This document shows, in pieces, positions 59,160-64,000 of a stretch of DNA of 64,000 nt (position 1 is the stretch's first letter; every line of letters begins with the position of its first letter). Origin of the DNA: Magnolia sinica. Its lineage: Eukaryota; Streptophyta; Magnoliopsida; Magnoliales; Magnoliaceae. A program made the position numbers and the translations under genes. The notes below the pieces were generated by a model. It was not told the DNA's origin. It did no database searches and saw only the letters and a list, made by a program, of their open reading frames with translations. The stretch is from NCBI RefSeq assembly GCF_029962835.1, contig NC_080584.1, positions 81,496,862-81,560,861 of the forward strand. Reading direction: 5' to 3'.

Positions 59160-60660
59160 GTAGTGAAATGGATGATAACGCTTTTAAAAGTTAATCATTT
59201 TTTCAACCATGTCGGAGGTTAGAATTTGATGTTGAAATATATAATCAAGAAGCAAGCAAGCAAATAGAGGATCAAGAAGCAAGCCAGTAAATAAAGGATC
59301 AAGAAGTAGAACAAGATACACTAGTCAAGGCATATGAAAAGTTTGATGAACAACCAAAAGTCGGAATGGAGTTCACTTCTGACGAGAGTGCATATTAGTA
59401 TTACAATAGTTATGTTGGGAAGATAGGATTCAGTGTTCGAAAGGATTGGGTAAGAAAATCAGATGGGGTCATACTTCAAAGAAGATTTTATTGTTCTAAA
59501 GAAGGTTAAAAATATGAAAAGAAACAAATCAATCAACCGAAGTTTAATCGTCTAATTACAAGAACTGAATGTCAAGCAAGCATGAGTTTGAAGCTTCAAG
59601 CAAATGGAAAATATTGTGTAACTGGCTTTGTGGCGAAGCATAATCATGAGGTTGTTTCACCATCAAAGGTACATATGTTAAGATCACAAAGAGGCATGAC
59701 TGATGTTCAAAAGGCTGAAGCAGATATGGCGGATGATTCAGGAATAACACCTAAAGCAACTGTAGATTATCTAAGTAAGCAATATGGTGGTCAGGAAAAT
59801 CTGGGTTTCCTACCCATTGATTATAAAAATTACTTACGGAAGAAGCGAATGAAAACAATGGAAAAGGGTGGTGCAGGAGCTGTTTTAGAATATTTTCAGA
59901 AAATGCAAGTAGAGGATCCATCTTTCTTTTACGCAATACAAGTAGATGAAGATGATTAAATTACAAATATGTTCTGGGCAGATGCAAAGTCAATAATGGA
60001 CTATGGCATTTTTGGAGATGTGGTTTGCTTTGATATCACATATAGAGTAAATAGTTATGGGTGGCCATTTGCCCTATTTATTGGGGTAAATCATCATAAG
60101 CAAACTATAATATTTGGTGGCGAGTCCTTTTGAATTACCAAGTGGATCCCATGCAGGACATGGTCATAATACGATGGTGGGCTACACTCAATGTGGGTAC
60201 CAACCACCTCATGTTAGCATGTTTCAACATAACCCTTTGACAATTGGAAATCAGGTAAACATGGGTTTTAATGTAGTTGACTTGTTATGTTACATTTAGC
60301 ATTCGTATCACTTATGCTTATTGGACCTTCCATTATTATGTTTTTAATTTACTAGAGTTCGAATGTTACCAGACTCAGAATACCTGAGAGTGGCCCTAGT
60401 GGATTCATGAATGTTCCTTTGGTTACTTCTGGCTACCAACCAAACATCAACTTATACCAACAAATTCACTCAAGCAACCCGCAATTTTTACATTTATGTC
60501 AAGATTTATCTCAAGGAAACATTGTGGTTAGCCAGGTAAAATTGAAAATTTCTAACTCCCATGATATTTAATAAACCTTATCAATTTATATATTGCAAAA
60601 TATGTTATTCATTTAAGTGTGAATTTTGTTATGTAGGACAATGACATTCATTCATGAGCA
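59160..60660 (+). pseudogene. FAR1/FHY3-related protein pseudogene
   Basis: FAR1-family proteins are plant transcription factors derived from Mutator-like transposases. Here the FAR1 DNA-binding region is legible (MEFTSDESAY, IGFSVRKDWVRKSDGV, RRFYCSKEG, LKLQANGKYCVTGFVAKHNH), then the start of the transposase-like domain ([51 protein letters not shown]). In-frame stops occur at 59396-59398, 59507-59509 and 59957-59959, with others further upstream. At about 60117 the transposase domain breaks off and is followed directly by a probable C-terminal exon (LPSGSHAGHGHNTMVGYTQC, ending near 60255 at a GTAAAC donor). A further exon at 60357-60535 has an apparent one-base frameshift near 60420. Most of the transposase core and the SWIM zinc finger are missing. 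Confidence 0.8.
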
Positions 60661-62103
60661 CCACCCCAATTTTTTTTATTGGTGCCCATCGAAACCGTCG
60701 GATGAATGACTCTTTTTGTGCAGCTTTTTTTTGTTGGATATATTTGATAGGTGTGGCTTTTTTTTCTTTTCTTTTCTTTTTTTTTTTACGCCTACCTAAA
60801 AATTGGATTGATGGTTCATTTTGGGTAATTTCTTCAATTATATTATTTGGTGGGTCTACATGCTAAAATGACATGAACAAACAAGTATCCATAAGCCCAT
60901 GTGGCAATTACTTGCACGTGGATTTCTCTCTAGTCATTAGGCGAATGGAGAGATTGTCCACTCTGGTGCTTTGAAAAATGTGGACAATCGAATCAGCCAT
61001 CCAGATAGTATTAAAATCACTTTTGCATGGGCCATCATGAAAAATACACTAGTAGAAGACTCCATAGAAGATGTGATCTTGGAACACTGAAGCACTTCTC
61101 TAGAGCTCTTAAATTGCAGTGAAACTTCAATTTCTCATTTTTCATTAGGTCACTTATTTGCTACACAAATTATGGATGCATATGTACAAGATGTGGGGCA
61201 TTGAATAAGTTGGATGAACAGTGACTGTTCCTTTGTCCAAAAAGGTTTGTCAGCTTAACTAAGTGGACCACCCATTCAAGTTGACAAACACTGCACACCC
61301 AGTTAAAAGATAGGCAATTTCACAATACGCGCTTTATATAATATTTAGCTCAAGGAATACCCAACTCTAACACATGAACCAAACAACTGAATTTGAGCAC
61401 ATCAATGTTAAAATATGGCCAATGTCTAGCTAATCAGTTTTTTAGCAATAAATTCAACCCGACAATATGTTAATAGTCATTGGTAGCAATAAAAGTTAAG
61501 CGCACAATTAAGTTTTGTCTTATATAGGCCTTGTATATGCCTTGTTATAAGTTGGGTATCACAGTCCTGAAAAAAATATAGACATTCTTGATTACTCCGG
61601 CCACTAAAACCAGAGTCATCCTAGTCTCATTTACTTGATGAGAATAGCTTGCATGAGACAATTTCACTTCCAAGAGACCATTGGTGTGAATTCAATCTGC
61701 TCCCTGGTAGAGTAAGCTTATTCTAAAAGCGTTGGAGAGAAAACGCAAAAAAATAATGCGGATATAACACATACATGCCATGATAAAACCACATGAGCAC
61801 TATACTTGGTACAAGTACAAGTGGGGCCCACAAATGGGAAATCGAGACCATTAACTCGTTGGTTTCTACCATGGATGGACCAATTCCTGAAATAATCCTC
61901 CATCAAATTTTCATAACATGTGGATTTGTGGCCTACAAATAAACGGTGAATACAAGAAACCAATGATATTCCACATGCAAATGAAAAACGGTCAAGATTA
62001 GTGGTTTTGATCTTCTAAACCTGGAAATATTTCAGATCATTTACACTTTCTATGTGAGCCAAAATATCAACGGTCCGGATTACTGAACTATGGGTCTAAT
62101 ACT
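60661..62103. other. Intergenic stretch, nothing recognised
   Basis: It contains poly-T runs, genomic-repeat-like GTGGGGCCCAC wording near 61820 and no credible ORF on either strand. Confidence 0.4.
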
Positions 62104-62219
62104 CACTACAAGAAAATAGGCCTTTAGCCACAGTTTTTTAGCCTCAGTTGAAAAAATGGAGGCTAAATGTGTCTTTTAGCCTCGGTTGTTAAGGAACTGA
62201 GGCTAAAAGTTCATCTTTT
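62104..62219 (+). mobile_element. CACTA-type terminus
   Basis: CACTACAAGAAAATAGGC is the hallmark terminal sequence of plant CACTA (En/Spm) transposons. It is followed by GGCTAAA-bearing inverted subterminal words. No opposite terminus (TTTTCTTGTAGTG) occurs downstream in the window, so the element is truncated or its end lies beyond the window or is degraded. Confidence 0.7.
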
Positions 62220-63101
62220 GCCTCAGTTGCATAGGAACTGAGGCGAAAAGTCTACCTTTTAGCCTCAGTTGCATAGGAAGCGAGGCGAAAAGTCTACCTT
62301 TTAGTCTCAGTTACATAGGAACTGAGGCGAAAAGTCTACATGTTAGCCTCAGTTGCCTAGGAACCGAGGTGAAAGGTCTACTTTTTAGCCTTAGTTGCAT
62401 AGGAACTGAGGTGAAAGGTCTACTTTTTAGCTTCAGTTGCATAGGAACTGAGGCGAAAGGTCTACATTCTAGCCTCAATTGTATAGGAACCGAGGCGAAA
62501 AGTCTACTTTTTAGCCTCAGTTGCATAGGAACCAAGGCGAAAGGTCTACTTTTTAGCCTCAGTTACATAACAATCGAGGCAAAAGGTCTACATTCTAGCC
62601 TTAGTTGCATAGGAACCGAGGCGAAAGGTCTACTTTTTAGCCTCAGTTGCATAAGAACCGAGGCGAAAGGTCTACTTTTTAACCTCAGTTCCATACGAAC
62701 CGAGGCGAAAGGTCTACTTTTTAGCCTCGGTTGCATAGGAACGGAGGCGAAAGGTCTACATTCTAGCCTCAATTGCATAGGAACCGAGGCAAAAGGTCTA
62801 CTTTTTAGCCTCAGTTGCATAGGAACCGGGGCGAAAGGTCTACTTTTTAGCCTCAGTTGCATAAGAATTGAGGCGAAAGGTTTACTTTTTAGCCTCATTT
62901 ACATAGGAACCGAGCCGAAAGGTCTACATTCTAGCCTCAGTTGCATAGGAACCGAGGTGAAAGGTCTACTTTTTAGCCTCAGTTCCATACAAACTGAAGC
63001 GAAAGGTCTAATTTTTAGTCCTAGTTGCATAGGAACCGAGGACAAAAGTCTACATTTTAATCTCAGTTGCATAGGAACCGAGGCGAAAGGTTTAATTTTC
63101 G
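62220..63101 (+). repeat. 42-bp hairpin minisatellite, 21 units
   Basis: Units begin GCCTCAGTTGCATAGGAACC and continue GAGGCGAAAGGTCTACTTTT with TA at the end. The spacing is exactly 42 bp from 62220 to 63060 with no indel. Each unit holds an inverted pair (CCTCAGTT / AACYGAGG) around a 7-base loop. Because 42 is a multiple of three, one frame stays open for 268 codons with a 14-residue repeat. This is a by-product and not a gene. It is probably a CACTA subterminal array. Confidence 0.9.
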
Positions 63102-63710
63102 ATGGATGGGCCCTGTTCCGTCTGGACATTGCTCCGTCTAATCAAATTGAAACCACCCATTTCATGATCAAATAATGAATGGGCCATGTTCCAAAAATCA
63201 CAATGTAGAAAAAAAAAACTATTGAGTTCTTCTTATTGTGCATGCACCAGCTCAGATATATCAACCAAAAATCTGCAGTTGAATCAGACCAGCTCAATCA
63301 TCAGGTGAGCCACAACCAGCAGTTAAAATGGATTATATAGAAAATACTACCAACGGTCCAGATTTAGCATACATTTATCTCATACGCGATTACTAGACCT
63401 GCCTAACTCTGGGGCCAAGGAACATACATGGAGGGGCCCACGTGATATACAGCCTTGATGTTTCACACAGATGTGAGATTGGCACGTGCAGGAAGTGGAG
63501 GAATAAGATGCGGATATATGGCAAGTAGCTGTAGCATTTCTCTAGAATGGCTGATAGATTTTAGTATCGAAATGGACGACTAGAAATAAAGTTGGTCGGT
63601 CCTTCCAGGCCGTCCAGATGGAAAGCTTGGATCTTGAATAGGCCCGGCTCAACCGGAGAGCCGGCCTAATCCAGTTTTCAGAAGCCTAATAAGTAATTAG
63701 TGTGTGGCGC
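63102..63710. other. Upstream region of the putative gene at the right edge
   Basis: Non-coding. GTGGGCC-type genomic repeat wording and GGGGCCCACGTGATATA near 63434 (holding a CACGTG G-box) are visible. Confidence 0.35.
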
Positions 63711-63720
63711 TATAAAAGGA
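63711..63720 (+). promoter_or_regulatory. Probable TATA box of a gene entering from the right
   Basis: TATAAAAGGA is followed about 25-35 bp downstream by a pyrimidine-rich start region (CTCTCTCTCAACAG), the usual layout of a plant core promoter. Confidence 0.5.
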
Positions 63721-63744
63721 AATTCTCAAAATCCCTCTCTCTCA

Positions 63745-63824
63745 ACAGAGCTCTCTTCTCAAAATCCCTCAGCTCCGAAAGGAAATTCTGTCCCCCACAC
63801 CAGCGATCTCTTCGCTGATTTCAG
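63745..63824 (+). other. Probable 5' UTR exon ending at a splice donor
   Basis: This is a CT-rich leader with a repeated TCTCAAAATCCCTC, ending TTTCAG|GTACTC at 63824/63825, a good donor. A T-rich intron follows to the window end. The coding part would lie outside the window; its identity is unknown. Confidence 0.4.
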
Positions 63825-64000
63825 GTACTCATTCTCTCTTTTTATCTACTAATTTCTCAACTGAAATCCTCTCGAAAATCAGAAATCGGGGCAGAAATCT
63901 CTCATTTTCATGCGTTTTCCCCATTTGGATGTTCAAAATCCAATTTTCATGTTTTTTAGTTCGATCTGAGGAGTTTTTTTTTTTGTTGATTTCACTGAAA

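Noticed and set aside
62369..63175. 268-codon open frame with a 14-residue repeat
   Set aside because: It is a by-product of the 42-bp minisatellite, since 42 is divisible by three. The opposite strand is also open in places, and no start context or conserved domain is seen.

Overview
The window looks like nuclear DNA of a flowering plant with a large, repeat-rich genome. Supporting this are genes split by GT-AG introns, plant-type F-box/LRR and FAR1-like coding sequence, and plant LTR retrotransposons of both the Ty3/gypsy and Ty1/copia groups, some nested. Recurrent genomic repeats containing GTGGGCCCAC-like words resemble what I associate with magnoliids, but that placement is a weak inference. 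No rRNA, CRISPR or prokaryotic feature is present.

Layout. Positions 1-5842 and about 12285-17952 are two copies of one duplicated segment. Each holds a three-exon F-box/LRR/FBD-type gene with the same nested DNA transposons in intron 2. Copy B (12697-16233) reads through as a protein of about 505 residues. Copy A (423-3887) has an in-frame TGA in exon 2 and is probably a pseudogene. Between them lie a Tat-like gypsy remnant (LTR, primer-binding site, decayed gag; 6104-8530) and a minus-strand solo LTR-like block (8564-11842).

From 19222 to 28905 there is a solo LTR of an Athila-like family (target duplication TGATA). A complete but mutated minus-strand Ty1/copia element (20597-28171, target duplication TTCAT) has inserted into it. 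Fragments of other LTR elements follow (28911-30651). Positions 30652-41837 hold a 6.24-kb-offset direct repeat with two LTRs of about 4.4 kb, an initiator-tRNA-Met type primer-binding site, and a short internal region without any gag or pol: a non-autonomous, LARD-like arrangement.

A full 12-kb Athila-like gypsy element lies on the minus strand at 43754-55786 (target duplication ATGAG, tRNA-Asp type primer site). Its LTRs are almost identical, yet its gag-pol carries at least five lesions. The right end (55787-64000) holds dispersed repeats, a perfect hairpin, a SINE-like patch, a decayed FAR1-like gene (59160-60660), and a 21-unit, 42-bp hairpin minisatellite behind a CACTA-type terminus. 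A TATA box with a probable 5' UTR exon sits at 63711-63824 and may belong to a gene lying beyond the window.

Only F-box copy B looks like a functional host gene. Everything else is transposon-derived, pseudogenic or non-coding as far as I can see. I found no clearly new biological system. The strongest oddities are the young but coding-dead Athila element, the gene-less LARD-like direct repeat with a localised patch of divergence, and the 42-bp hairpin array.
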